From NCBI RefSeq assembly GCF_900156155.1, contig NZ_FTMD01000002.1, forward strand, positions 124,001 to 188,000: 64,000 nucleotides of DNA, read 5' to 3'. This DNA is from Aromatoleum tolulyticum. GTDB lineage: Bacteria; Pseudomonadota; Gammaproteobacteria; Burkholderiales; Rhodocyclaceae. Shown in pieces: positions 1-9,160 of this stretch. How positions within the stretch are numbered: position 1 is the stretch's first letter; each line of letters opens with the position of its first letter. A program made the position numbers and the translations under genes. The notes beneath the pieces are model-generated. The model worked only from the letters and a program-made list of their open reading frames with translations. It was not told where the DNA came from and made no database searches.

Positions 1-138
1 GACCGGCCCGCCGCCGAAAACGGCACCCCACTGATTGACCAGGTTCAGCATCACGCCGACCACGAGCGATACCTTCAGCGCCGAACAGGCGATTTCGGGA
101 CGACATGCAGTACGCATCACGTTGGAGAGGCGGGTCAT
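1..138 (-). CDS. NrtS-like nitrate/nitrite transporter, partial (N-terminal 46 residues)
   Basis: The first 46 codons of a small membrane protein are present and the rest lies beyond the left edge. The start at 138 overlaps the HD-GYP stop as ATGA, which implies translational coupling. A hydrophobic segment containing SALKVSLVVGVMLNLVNQ is followed by a Gly-rich loop. This pattern resembles NrtS-type proteins, a family of very short nitrate/nitrite transporters. An internal ATG at 117 is an alternative start. Last visible member of the minus-strand operon beginning at 2583. The assignment rests on one motif region, so the family is tentative. Confidence 0.5.
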   Translation of the reverse strand, partial: MTRLSNVMRTACRPEIACSALKVSLVVGVMLNLVNQWGAVFGGGPV

Positions 139-1076
139 GCGGGACAGCTCTGCGGCAGGCTCGCGAGCATGTCGGGCAGCGATACGCGCCCGACGGCAGA
201 CTGCACGGTGCGCGCGATCAGCGCGATGTCGGCGGCGGGTTCCAGCGCACGCGCGTCGCCCCGGCGTCCTGTCGGCTCCACGCCGAGAACGCCGTTCGGT
301 GTCGCGGTGACGCAGTATTCGCCGCCGCACGACCGGCAATACACAGGGTCGCCGGGGGCGCTGGCCGGCGTCAGGACGAGGGTCGGTCCGCACATCACAC
401 AGGTCTGCAGCGGAATGCCGTCGTCACTGTGCCCAACGATGTGTTCGAGCACGCCGGTGTCGGCGAGCGCCAGAAAGTGACCGGCCAGCTCCGTGTCGAA
501 CTGGGTGCCAAGTCGTGCTCCGATGATGTCGAGCGCGGCCTCGATCGGCATGCCGACCCGGTAGGGGCGGGTACTCGTCATCGCATCGAACGCATCGCAG
601 ATCGAGACGACGCGCGCGTCGAGCGGAATCTCCGCGTCAGGCAGGCCGCGAGGATAGCCGCGGCCGTCGGGGCGCTCGTGATGCGACTCCACCGCCGGAC
701 GCACCAGCGTGGCGAGCGGGTGCGCGGCGAGCAGGCGCGCGCCCACCTCGGGATGCGTGCGGATGGTCGCGTATTCGTCGGCGTCGAGGCGGCCGGGCTT
801 GCGCAGGATCGCGTCCGGAATGCCGATCTTGCCGAGGTCGTGCAGGAAGCCGCCGATCGCCACGCGGGCGACTTGTGCCTCGCTCAGGCCGGCTTTCTCC
901 GCGAGCAGTTCGGCATAGCGCGAAACGCGCCATAGGTGCCCGCCCGTATAGGGGTCGCGCGCTTCCACCATCCACGCCATCACGAGCAGGCTGGCGAGCA
1001 GCTCATTCGCACGCGCATCTGCGGGCGCTTGCCGGTACGGTGCGATCCATCTTCCGAGCGCGCTACGAATGTTCAT
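135..1076 (-). CDS. HD-GYP domain cyclic-di-GMP phosphodiesterase-like protein with C-terminal zinc ribbon
   Basis: A 313-residue protein. The N-terminal half carries the metal-dependent HD-GYP signature: a helix with HLWRVSRYAELL, then FLHDLGKIGIPD (the HD pair), then HHERPDGRGYP, a near-canonical GYP motif. HD-GYP proteins hydrolyse cyclic di-GMP. The C-terminal third has two CxxC knuckles (CVMC and CRSC), suggesting a zinc ribbon. No transmembrane segment or receiver domain is seen, so it is probably cytosolic. The start at 1076 is chosen because GGGGAGGAG lies 7 nt upstream. It is third in a minus-strand operon after the cytochrome and the 262-residue protein. Its signal input is unknown. 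Confidence 0.85.
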   Translation of the reverse strand: MNIRSALGRWIAPYRQAPADARANELLASLLVMAWMVEARDPYTGGHLWRVSRYAELLAEKAGLSEAQVARVAIGGFLHDLGKIGIPDAILRKPGRLDADEYATIRTHPEVGARLLAAHPLATLVRPAVESHHERPDGRGYPRGLPDAEIPLDARVVSICDAFDAMTSTRPYRVGMPIEAALDIIGARLGTQFDTELAGHFLALADTGVLEHIVGHSDDGIPLQTCVMCGPTLVLTPASAPGDPVYCRSCGGEYCVTATPNGVLGVEPTGRRGDARALEPAADIALIARTVQSAVGRVSLPDMLASLPQSCPA

Positions 1077-1138
1077 TCTGGTCTCCTCCCCGGTTCGTCG
1101 CACAAGCGGCCACGAACCTTACGCAGGGCGCTGAAAAT

Positions 1139-1927
1139 CTATGCAGCCTCCTCCAGCGCGGCGACCAGATGCTCGACGGAGACCGGCAGATAGCCGGTGA
1201 TCTCGAGCGAACGATCCTCGAACACATCCTCGTCGGGACGCTCACGCCGATGTACGGCGATCACCGTGTCGCGATGCCGGATCAGGCCCTCGATCCAGGG
1301 GCGGTACAGGCGCAGCATCGCGCCGAGCCAGCGGTTCGCCGGCCATGAGGGCCACGCATGGTCGATCTCGAATCGATCCAGCATGCGGATCACGTCTTCG
1401 GCCGGATACCAGGTTTCCCCGGTAACCCAGCGGTTGCAGGCGAACAGGCCGATCGGATCGCCCCAGGCATCCATCGAAATTCCGACCAGGTGACTGATCG
1501 CCTCGTCGCCGGTTGGCCATGGTTCGCTCGCTTGCGGGAACGCCAGCGGTGCGACACCCTCGGGCATCCCGTCGGCGCGCAGGAAAGTGTGGAAATGACC
1601 GTGCTCGGACTCGCCCCGGTGGGCGTGATAGTAGTACTGGGCGTGGGTGTCCGCATCGAACACGTCGTCGTGGGGGTAGTGCTCCATCTCGACGAAATCG
1701 CCCTGGTCGCGCAGCACCTCGCCGACCACGTTGAGGCCGACCTTGGCGAGCACGCGGCGGCATTCGAGCACCTCCTTTCCGGCGGCGAGGAGCTCGCGCC
1801 GGGCGCGCTGGTCCAGTTCCCCGAGCGCCGGCAGGAAATCCGACAGATCCGGTGAAGCGCGCAGACCCGCAGCCGCCCCATCAGCGGACGGGGCGGCTGC
1901 GGGCCTCGAAGTCGTGGCAGTGGTCAT
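1139..1927 (-). CDS. Uncharacterised 262-residue His/Tyr-rich protein (possibly DUF6969-like)
   Basis: Not firmly recognised. The start at 1927 overlaps the cytochrome stop by 4 bp (ATGA), so the two genes are translationally coupled. An Ala/Ser-rich disordered leader of about 30 residues precedes a soluble domain. The distinctive block YYYHAHRGESEHGHFHTF (about residues 100-117) holds several His in an alternating pattern, like a metal or haem site. Further Trp-rich motifs (WPTGDEAISHLVGISMDAWG and RWVTGETWYPAEDV) follow. There is no signal peptide or membrane segment. Its placement between a cytochrome and an HD-GYP protein suggests a redox or sensory role, but that is inference. The DUF6969 resemblance is from memory and unverified. 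Confidence 0.7.
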   Translation of the reverse strand: MTTATTSRPAAAPSADGAAAGLRASPDLSDFLPALGELDQRARRELLAAGKEVLECRRVLAKVGLNVVGEVLRDQGDFVEMEHYPHDDVFDADTHAQYYYHAHRGESEHGHFHTFLRADGMPEGVAPLAFPQASEPWPTGDEAISHLVGISMDAWGDPIGLFACNRWVTGETWYPAEDVIRMLDRFEIDHAWPSWPANRWLGAMLRLYRPWIEGLIRHRDTVIAVHRRERPDEDVFEDRSLEITGYLPVSVEHLVAALEEAA

Positions 1928-2583
1928 CTCTTCGCGGCGCAGGGGTTCTTCGCGGCGCACGGATTCTTCGCGGCGCACGGATTCTTCGCGGCGCAGGGGT
2001 TCTTCGCAGCGCACGGATTCTTCGCCAAGTGTGCCTTGAAGCCTTTCTGCTGTTCTTCCGCGTAAGCCACCAGAGCGGCCAGATCCTTCGACTTCCAGTC
2101 GAGCGCCTTACCCGCCATCGGCGTTACGATGCAGAGTTGCACCATCTCGTCCAGATGGATTTGCTTCATGCCGTACGTGCCCGCGGCCATTTCGACCTTA
2201 TGCGGGTAGGGCTGCGCGAAGCTCGCCTTGTAACCGGCGTAGTCGGTATGGCAAGTCGCGCACGAGGAATTGTTCGTCGACAGGCTCGCGTCGGAGAAGA
2301 GCTTCTTGCCCGCTGCGACCAGTTCGGCGCGATTGCCCTGATAGGGCTTGTAGCCGGCGGGACGCTGGATGGCTTTTACCGCGCACGGGTTCTTCGCCGC
2401 GCACGGATTCCTTGCAGCGCAGGGGTTTTTCGCGGCACACGGGTTTGCCGCTCGCGATGAACTCGCGCCCGCGGCGCAGGGGTTGGCCTGTGCGAAGGCG
2501 GCGTGCGGTACACCCAGCGCGGCGCCCATCAGGCCGGCGTAGATCATTGCGGTGACGGTGCGACATTTGACGGCGTATTTCAT
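1924..2583 (-). CDS. Exported c-type cytochrome flanked by NPCAAK cysteine hexapeptide repeats
   Basis: A 219-residue protein with a signal peptide (cleavage probably after AFA, residue 31). Five NPCAAK-like hexapeptides (NPCAAG, then NPCAAK, NPCAAR, NPCAAK, NPCAVK) come first. A small class I cytochrome c domain follows, with haem-binding CATCH at residues 108-112 and a probable axial Met in TPMAGKALDW. Five perfect NPCAAK units plus Arg form the C-terminus. The protein therefore has about ten cysteines beyond the haem pair, placed symmetrically around the haem domain. The start at 2583 begins the signal peptide and is preceded by GGAG. It heads the minus-strand operon. The haem domain is secure; the role of the repeats is unknown, with metal binding, cross-linking or surface attachment all possible. 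Confidence 0.85.
   Translation of the reverse strand: MKYAVKCRTVTAMIYAGLMGAALGVPHAAFAQANPCAAGASSSRAANPCAAKNPCAARNPCAAKNPCAVKAIQRPAGYKPYQGNRAELVAAGKKLFSDASLSTNNSSCATCHTDYAGYKASFAQPYPHKVEMAAGTYGMKQIHLDEMVQLCIVTPMAGKALDWKSKDLAALVAYAEEQQKGFKAHLAKNPCAAKNPCAAKNPCAAKNPCAAKNPCAAKR
1930..2019 (-). repeat. Five tandem 18-bp units encoding NPCAAK (C-terminal array)
   Basis: Five back-to-back 18-bp units encode identical hexapeptides. Synonymous differences alternate between units (for example AACCCCTGC versus AATCCGTGC). This argues for repeat expansion followed by drift, or selection at protein level. Unit number is likely to vary between strains by slippage. Confidence 0.9.
2374..2445 (-). repeat. 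Four tandem 18-bp units encoding NPCAAK-like hexapeptides (N-terminal array)
   Basis: Four contiguous units encode NPCAAK, NPCAAR, NPCAAK and NPCAVK, with one more degenerate unit (NPCAAG) at about 2467-2484. They lie just after the signal peptide of the cytochrome and mirror the C-terminal array. Confidence 0.85.
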
Positions 2584-2898
2584 GGACGGCTCCTCCGTGT
2601 GAAGTGGATGTTTTTTGCACGACCGGCCGCCAGTCCGGCGCAGCTGGTCATGGGCATTGGTCGTGGGAGCGGGTCGATCCTTACAGCGGCCGGAAATATT
2701 TTCTGTCTCGGGCATTCGGCGCACTCGCTGCAGCGGCCCGGCGCTGCGTCCGACCCGGCCTCGCCACTCCTGAAATGCTTGAACGCCTTGTCGGCCTGCA
2801 GCATTGCCGCGTGTGCCTTCACCGGGGTGAGCAGCGCGCAGTTCGTGTTTGCGGAACCCCGCGCGATTTCTACGCTCATCCGTATCTATGGTCTGTGG
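2584..2898. other. Divergent intergenic region, no convincing gene
   Basis: This stretch separates the minus-strand cytochrome operon from the plus-strand membrane protein and should hold both promoters. Open frames cross it on both strands. None has a supported start, a recognisable domain or plausible protein character. A minus-strand frame containing CSECAECP was considered and set aside. No clear -35/-10 pair stands out. Confidence 0.5.
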
Positions 2899-3390
2899 AT
2901 GCGTGAAGTGATCCAGTCGAGAGTGGGCGCAATTCAGGGGAGCGCGGCGTTCAGGGTGCTCGGGGCGTGGGTGCTGGCGTCGCTGGTGCTGCATCTCGCC
3001 TGGGAACTTGCCCAGTTGCCGTTCTACACCGTCTGGCGGGAAGCATCGCCGGCAGTCATCGCCTGGGCGGTGGTGCATTGCACCGCGGGCGACGGGCTGA
3101 TCGCGCTGGGGACTTATCTCGCCGCGGCGTGCGCGGCGCGTTCGATCGACTGGCCGTGGGCTGCGCCGGGGCGCGGGCTGGCGGCGCTGTGGGCAAGCGG
3201 GCTCGCGTGGACGGTATTCAGCGAGTGGCGGCATGTCTTCAAGCTCGGTTCGTGGGCTTACGTTGAGACGATGCCGACGGTGGCCGGGATCGGCGTCGCG
3301 CCTCTCCTTCAATGGGTCGTCGTGCCCGGGCTTGCGCTCTGGTGCCTGCGCGAATGGGATCCCCGGCCGTCACGAAGCGCACCCGGGTGA
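2899..3390 (+). CDS. Small polytopic inner-membrane protein, function unknown
   Basis: About 163 residues, dominated by four hydrophobic helices: around VLGAWVLASLVLHLAWEL, AVIAWAVVHCTAGDGLIALGTYLAA, GLAALWASGLAWTVFSEW, and AGIGVAPLLQWVVVPGLALW. The start at 2899 (MREVIQ) is chosen because coding character begins there; its ribosome binding site is weak, so a slightly different start is possible. It stands alone between the cytochrome operon and the czcE-like gene. The family was not recognised; its position among metal and redox genes gives only weak functional hints. Confidence 0.65.
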   Translation: MREVIQSRVGAIQGSAAFRVLGAWVLASLVLHLAWELAQLPFYTVWREASPAVIAWAVVHCTAGDGLIALGTYLAAACAARSIDWPWAAPGRGLAALWASGLAWTVFSEWRHVFKLGSWAYVETMPTVAGIGVAPLLQWVVVPGLALWCLREWDPRPSRSAPG

Positions 3391-3545
3391 CGTCGACCCG
3401 GCTGTCGCGGCGAATGGTGACGCAACTTTACCGATAATGCCAACGGTATTTCTATCGACATCAAGACTGTAAGGACCGGCTCCGCGTATCCGACTAAATC
3501 ATTGAGCGGCAAGGGTGTCGCTCGAACGGAACCACGGAGAGAGCC

Positions 3546-3989
3546 ATGACAAGCAATATTTCCCGGCGCGCATCGGGACAGCCCGAACATGTTCGCGCAA
3601 TCCAGCTGGCTGCCCGGATCGCATTTTCGGCCGCCATCCTTGCAGCGGCAGCCGGCGCGGCTGCGCATACCGAGTATTCGGAGAACGGCTCGGCCCACTG
3701 GCTCGAGCATGTCGGCTCGACGCCCGCTCAGCCCACCCCGCGGCAGCTGGCCCCATACGGGTATGCGGCGCCCGACGCGGCGCCGGCCCGCGTGTTCGTT
3801 GTCGGTAAGGATTCCCGCTACCTGAATGTGGTGCAGCTCGAGACGGTGGCCATTCGCATCGGCGACAAGACCACGACCTGGACATTCGACGCAATCCCGC
3901 GGCGCAATTTCCCGCTTTCGCAGATCATTCCCGGCGCTGATGGCGTGACCGTCCATGTGGCCGAGAATCCGCTCTACCGTGGACATTGA
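3546..3989 (+). CDS. CzcE-like periplasmic heavy-metal-binding protein
   Basis: A 147-residue exported protein with a long basic N-terminus and hydrophobic signal core (residues about 22-40, ending GAAAHTEYS). The mature part matches the CzcE pattern: a short linker, then VFVVGKDSRYLNVVQLETVAI, a Trp-containing TTWTFDAIP strand and a closing TVHVAENP strand. CzcE proteins are periplasmic copper/cadmium-binding proteins of metal-resistance islands. GGAGAG lies just upstream of the ATG. The gene is monocistronic and converges on the AraC regulator. The fold call is reasonable; the bound metal is not determined by the sequence. Confidence 0.7.
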   Translation: MTSNISRRASGQPEHVRAIQLAARIAFSAAILAAAAGAAAHTEYSENGSAHWLEHVGSTPAQPTPRQLAPYGYAAPDAAPARVFVVGKDSRYLNVVQLETVAIRIGDKTTTWTFDAIPRRNFPLSQIIPGADGVTVHVAENPLYRGH

Positions 3990-4083
3990 GGCCGGCCGGC
4001 CGCGGCGCACGTGCGGAGTCTCTGTTTCGCGCGTGCGCGCTGCGCTCGCGGAGTGCTGCGACAGTCGCAGAAGAGTACAGGCA

Positions 4084-4929
4084 TCAATCGGTTTGCGCGC
4101 CGGCGCGCCGCTGTTCGCCGCGTGTCCATGCCATGGGCGGCATGCCCAGGCGTGCCGTGAACGCGCGTGCCAACGCGGCGGCGCTGCCGTAACCCACTTC
4201 GTCGGCCACGATCTTGACCGGCCGCCCCTTGCGCAGCAGGGTCTGCGCAAGGCCGATGCGCCAGTCGGTGAGGTAATCGAGCGGTGTCTGGCCGACGGTT
4301 TCGCGGAAATTCACCGCAAAACGGGCGCGCGACATGCCGGCCGTTTCCGCCAGCGCTTCCAGCGTCCAGCGACGCGCCGGCTGTTCGTGCATCGCATGGA
4401 TCGCGCGCGCGAGTCGGGAATCCGCGAGGCCCGCGAAAAGCCCTGCGGACGCGACGTGGCGCTCGATGGTATGACGCAGCATATGGACGAGCACGACCTC
4501 GCACAGGCGGTCGATGATCGCCTGCCGTCCGTAGCGCCGTTCGAAGGCTTCGTCGAGCAGCAGGCGGACGCTGGCATCGAGGCCGGGCACGTCCGCCAGA
4601 CGGATCACGAGCAGCGAGGGGAGGGCGCGGGCGAGCGGATTGCCGCGGCCGCCGCCGAATTCGACCGAGGCGCAGACCACGTCGGCACCGGTTTGCTTGT
4701 GCGCCCTCAGGCGGTGGCTCGTGGGGCGCGGATAGAACAGCAGGCTGGGTTCCTCGATGTCGATGAGGCGGCCATCGGCTCCCTGCACCTGCAGCGGCCC
4801 GCGCCTGACGACGTGGAGATGGCCGGCTTCATCCGTCGCCTCGAAAGTGGTGACGCCGCACAGGGTGCCCGAGTAGAACACGCGGGCGCTGAGGGCAAAG
4901 CGGTCGAGCAGGGGGGAGAGTTGATCCAT
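4084..4929 (-). CDS. AraC-family transcriptional regulator with N-terminal cupin domain
   Basis: A 281-residue protein. The N-terminal 170 residues have cupin character of the AraC_binding/cupin_6 kind: a short beta-rich segment with HVVRRGPLQVQG and LLFYPRPTSHRL. The C-terminal 100 residues form the double helix-turn-helix of AraC proteins: RWTLEALAETAGMSRARFAVNF, LDYLTDWRIGLAQTLL, and VKIVADEVGYGSAAALARAF. It is transcribed divergently from the MerT-like/MerP-like/outer-membrane operon at 5283, with about 350 bp between starts that also contain a merR remnant. It may control that operon, though nothing in the sequence proves it. Confidence 0.88.
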   Translation of the reverse strand: MDQLSPLLDRFALSARVFYSGTLCGVTTFEATDEAGHLHVVRRGPLQVQGADGRLIDIEEPSLLFYPRPTSHRLRAHKQTGADVVCASVEFGGGRGNPLARALPSLLVIRLADVPGLDASVRLLLDEAFERRYGRQAIIDRLCEVVLVHMLRHTIERHVASAGLFAGLADSRLARAIHAMHEQPARRWTLEALAETAGMSRARFAVNFRETVGQTPLDYLTDWRIGLAQTLLRKGRPVKIVADEVGYGSAAALARAFTARLGMPPMAWTRGEQRRAGAQTD

Positions 4930-5137
4930 CGGAGCATCCCGGGAAACGGAAAACCGTACGCCACACAGGCCGCAGCGGCCGTAGCCGTACGGATTATCCA
5001 GCGCCGATCCGGCCGACCGGCGACAGGTATTGCAGCAGAGCGGCCTCGCGACCGTCCAGCACTTTCGCGGCGCGCTCGTAACAGGCCGTGTTCCGACGTC
5101 CTGAGCGTAATGGCCCGGCGTCGGGCGGGGGCCGCCC

Positions 5138-5286
5138 GAATCGAGAAGATCCGCGCCATGCAGGCCATGTCCGCAGCGCTCGATCGTTTGATCGGCGAGT
5201 GTGGCGGCGGTGCACTGCCGCTCGATGACTGTCCGATTCTGGCGGCGCTCGAATCCGTCGGCGACAAAGCAGGGCGCGCAACATGA
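5138..5286 (+). pseudogene. C-terminal remnant of a MerR-family regulator
   Basis: The last roughly 50 codons look like the dimerisation and metal-binding end of a MerR-type regulator: ARIEKIRAMQAMSAALDRLI, then a Cys, then LPLDDCPILAALES. In the intact merR at 9161 the equivalent is [17 protein letters not shown], Cys, then SCPLIASLQ. No winged-helix N-terminal half lies upstream, so this is a 5' deletion. The frame opens to an ATG at 5111, but there is no DNA-binding domain. It overlaps the start of the next gene by 4 bp, as an intact upstream partner would. Confidence 0.55.
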
Positions 5287-5681
5287 AGACCGATCGCTCG
5301 CTGATTCGGCAACGCACCGTCAGTTGGCTGACCTTGTTCACCTCGACCGGCACGCTGATCTGCTGCGCGCTGCCGATCCTGTTCGTCACCGTGGGCCTGG
5401 GCGCCGCGGTTGCCGCTGCAAGCAGCGCCGCGCCGTTTCTGGTCACGCTGGCCCTGCATAAGGGGTGGGTCTTCGCCGGATCCGGGCTGATGCTGCTCTG
5501 GTCCGGCTGGCTGCTCTACCGGCCGGGCCGCGTCTGTCCGAGCGATCCGGAAGCCGGGCGCCTGTGCGCGCGCGCCCTGCGCTGGAACCGTCGGGTTCTT
5601 GGCGTCTCGGCGGTCATTTGGAGTGTCGGTGCCTTCGCCGCCTATCTGGCGCTCCCGCTCCGTATCTGGCTCGGCTCCTGA
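5283..5681 (+). CDS. MerT-like small inner-membrane protein of a metal-handling operon
   Basis: A 132-residue protein with three hydrophobic helices. The first carries the vicinal pair in LICCALPILFV, the arrangement that MerT and MerF use to pass Hg(II) across the membrane. Two more Cys (VCPSD and RLCAR) lie in the central loop, again as in MerT. The ATG at 5283 overlaps the stop of the merR remnant. It is followed at 25 bp by a periplasmic HMA protein and then an outer-membrane protein, so it is probably a metal-uptake or efflux component. Mercury is the likeliest metal by analogy, but not proven. Confidence 0.65.
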   Translation: MKTDRSLIRQRTVSWLTLFTSTGTLICCALPILFVTVGLGAAVAAASSAAPFLVTLALHKGWVFAGSGLMLLWSGWLLYRPGRVCPSDPEAGRLCARALRWNRRVLGVSAVIWSVGAFAAYLALPLRIWLGS

Positions 5682-5706
5682 GCCCCCTTTCCCGAAGGAG
5701 AACACC

Positions 5707-6021
5707 ATGAAAACCTTTCGCCCCGGACTTGCCGCAATGCTCTTGGCGCTTGCCGTGCCCCTTCTGGCCTTTGGCGCCGAGCGCCAGGTGGTGGATATCG
5801 CCGTCCGGGGCATGACCTGCCCGTTTTGTGCCTACGGGCTGGAAAAGAATCTCGGCAAGGCCGGCGAGGTCGAGCAGGCAAGCGCGAGCCTGAAGTCGCA
5901 GAACGTGCACATCGTGCTCAAGCCCGGCACGCAGCCCAATATCGTGCGCTACAAGCAGCTGATCAATGACGCGGGTTTTACCCCCGGCGAGGCGCATGTC
6001 TCGACGGAAGAAATCGAATGA
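5707..6021 (+). CDS. Periplasmic MerP-like heavy-metal-associated (HMA) protein
   Basis: A 104-residue protein with a signal peptide ending near FGAERQ. The single HMA domain carries VRGMTCPFCAYGLEKNL, the GMTCxxC metal site (CPFC), followed by ferredoxin-like strand patterns (VEQASASLKSQNVHIVL) and an AGFTPGE ending. Periplasmic HMA proteins such as MerP collect a soft metal ion and pass it to a membrane partner; here that would be the product of the gene 25 bp upstream. AAGGAG precedes the ATG. The last codons overlap the next gene as ATGA. CPFC rather than the usual CAAC/CxAC may alter metal choice. Confidence 0.8.
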   Translation: MKTFRPGLAAMLLALAVPLLAFGAERQVVDIAVRGMTCPFCAYGLEKNLGKAGEVEQASASLKSQNVHIVLKPGTQPNIVRYKQLINDAGFTPGEAHVSTEEIE

Positions 6022-6917
6022 ACCCCTCGTTCAGGGGCATCGTGGCGCCAGCCATCCTTGGCGTGTGGACTAGCGCTGCCATCGCCGCGCCGCTTACGTT
6101 CAACACGGCCTTGCCCGTCTCCACGGACGAGTGGATCGTGCGCGAGCAGTTCATTTACATGAAGAGCACCGACGATCCCTCGCCGATGAAGCGCAGGATG
6201 GAAGTGTCGGCCCTCGTGACGACGCTGGGCTACGGCGTCACCCGCGACTTCGCCGTATTCGGCATGTTGCCGTATGCCGACAAACGGCTGTCGATGAACG
6301 CGGGCGGCCGAGACGCAAGCCGCAGCCGGGCGGGGCCCGGCGACCTGATCCTCATGGGCCGCTACACGGCCCATGAGGAGAACGGGCGGCGATACACGTT
6401 CCGCATCGCGCCGTTTCTCGGCGTCAAGACGCCCACCGGAAGCGATGGTGCTTCGGACAGCCTGGGACGTTTGCCGCCGCCGCTCCAGCCGGGTTCCGGT
6501 TCGTGGGACTGGCAGGGCGGCGCGGTGGCATCGTGGCAGACCCTGGAGTGGGGCGGAGATATCCAGTTTGCCCACCGGGCCAACGGCGAAGCCAACCGTT
6601 TCAGGGCCGGCGCGACCAGCCGTCTCGACCTTTCGGTGCAGCGCCGTCTGTGGCCCCGCACGCTCGGCGAAGGCGTTCCCGGCTTCCTCTATGGCGGGCT
6701 GGAGGCCAACCTCGTCCACGTCGGCAAGAACAGGATGCGCGGGGAGGATGATCCGAACTCCGGCGGTACGACGCTGTACCTGACGCCCACCGTGCAGTAC
6801 GTTACCCGGAAATGGGTGCTTGAAGCAGGTATCCAGATTCCGGTTTCGCAGCGTTTGAACGGCACCGCGCTCGAGAACGATTACATACTGACCACCGGCT
6901 TCCGCCTGAACCTGTAG
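6018..6917 (+). CDS. Outer-membrane beta-barrel protein (Phenol_MetA_deg/transporter-like)
   Basis: A 299-residue protein with a signal peptide (cleavage near AIAAPLTF) and a regular run of alternating amphipathic strands ending in the aromatic C-terminal strand DYILTTGFRLNL, typical of outer-membrane barrels. Family resemblance is to transporter proteins that accompany metal or aromatic operons (for example FLGVKTPTGSD and GSWDWQGGAV). It is translationally coupled to the HMA gene by ATGA. The trio of inner-membrane CC protein, periplasmic HMA protein and outer-membrane barrel could form a trans-envelope metal route, which is inference. Confidence 0.7.
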   Translation: MNPSFRGIVAPAILGVWTSAAIAAPLTFNTALPVSTDEWIVREQFIYMKSTDDPSPMKRRMEVSALVTTLGYGVTRDFAVFGMLPYADKRLSMNAGGRDASRSRAGPGDLILMGRYTAHEENGRRYTFRIAPFLGVKTPTGSDGASDSLGRLPPPLQPGSGSWDWQGGAVASWQTLEWGGDIQFAHRANGEANRFRAGATSRLDLSVQRRLWPRTLGEGVPGFLYGGLEANLVHVGKNRMRGEDDPNSGGTTLYLTPTVQYVTRKWVLEAGIQIPVSQRLNGTALENDYILTTGFRLNL

Positions 6918-6960
6918 GCGACGGTCTACAAGCCTCCGTATCCAGAGCGCCTCCTGCTTC

Positions 6961-8675
<1,715 letters not shown>

Positions 8676-8737
8676 GCATCACCTCCTGTCGGGGCGGCAG
8701 TCGAATGACGCCGCTCGCCTGGGGCTTGTTGAAGGCT

Positions 8738-9088
8738 TCATAAGAACGACGGTGCGATATACGGAAAGGCGAGGGCAACCAGGACCAGGGCTGCGACCGC
8801 CCAGAAGATCGCCTTGCGGCCGGTCCGCCCCCGCGGCACCGCGCACGCGTCGCCGGGCTTGCAGACCTGCGCCGAACCGAACATGCGCCGGTGAGCAAGG
8901 AACAGCGCCACCAGCGCCGTGCCCGCGAAGATCGGGCGGTACGGCTCGAGCGCGGCGACGTTGCCGATCCACGCGCCCGAGATGCCCAACGCGGCCAGCG
9001 CGAGAGGGGCCAGGCAGCAGGCCGAAGCGAAGACGGCTGCGATGCCGCTGGTGGCCAGTGCGCCGCGCCCGTTTTCGGGTTCCGTCAT
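8738..9088 (-). CDS. merT: Mercury transport protein MerT
   Basis: A 116-residue, three-helix inner-membrane protein. The first helix has FASACCLAPLALAALGISGAWIG, the MerT Hg-binding pair and its very conserved flank, followed by LEPYRPIFAG. The loop after helix 2 has the second Cys pair (VCKPGDAC). It is the first gene of the merTFA operon, with GGAGAAC 4 nt before the ATG. No merP follows it, which is unusual because MerP normally hands Hg(II) to MerT. Confidence 0.95.
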   Translation of the reverse strand: MTEPENGRGALATSGIAAVFASACCLAPLALAALGISGAWIGNVAALEPYRPIFAGTALVALFLAHRRMFGSAQVCKPGDACAVPRGRTGRKAIFWAVAALVLVALAFPYIAPSFL

Positions 9089-9124
9089 TAAAGTTCTCCT
9101 TCCGCGCCGTCGTTTGGTGATGTA

Positions 9125-9155
9125 ACGTTATTTCCGTAGTCCACTACGGAGTCAA
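9125..9155 (-). promoter_or_regulatory. mer operator/promoter (PmerT) with 19-bp spacer
   Basis: On the minus strand, TTGACT (9155-9150) and TAACGT (9130-9125) are separated by 19 bp. The spacer contains the dyad CCGTAGT-GG-ACTACGG. An over-long spacer with a centred dyad is the hallmark of MerR-activated promoters, where Hg-MerR untwists DNA to align the elements. The dyad lies between divergent merR and merT, so MerR also represses its own gene. Confidence 0.9.
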
Positions 9156-9160
9156 GCACC

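Noticed and set aside
1930..2445. Short direct repeats considered as a CRISPR-like array
   Set aside because: Units are 18 bp, in frame, and encode NPCAAK without unique spacers; they are coding repeats.
2580..2879. A minus-strand frame with CSECAECP near the cytochrome start
   Set aside because: The Cys pattern is incomplete for a 4Fe-4S site, no start is supported, and it overlaps the cytochrome promoter region.
3955..5286. A 443-codon plus-strand frame covering the antisense of the AraC regulator
   Set aside because: Only its last 50 or so codons (merR tail) have protein-like features; the rest is a shadow of the AraC gene.
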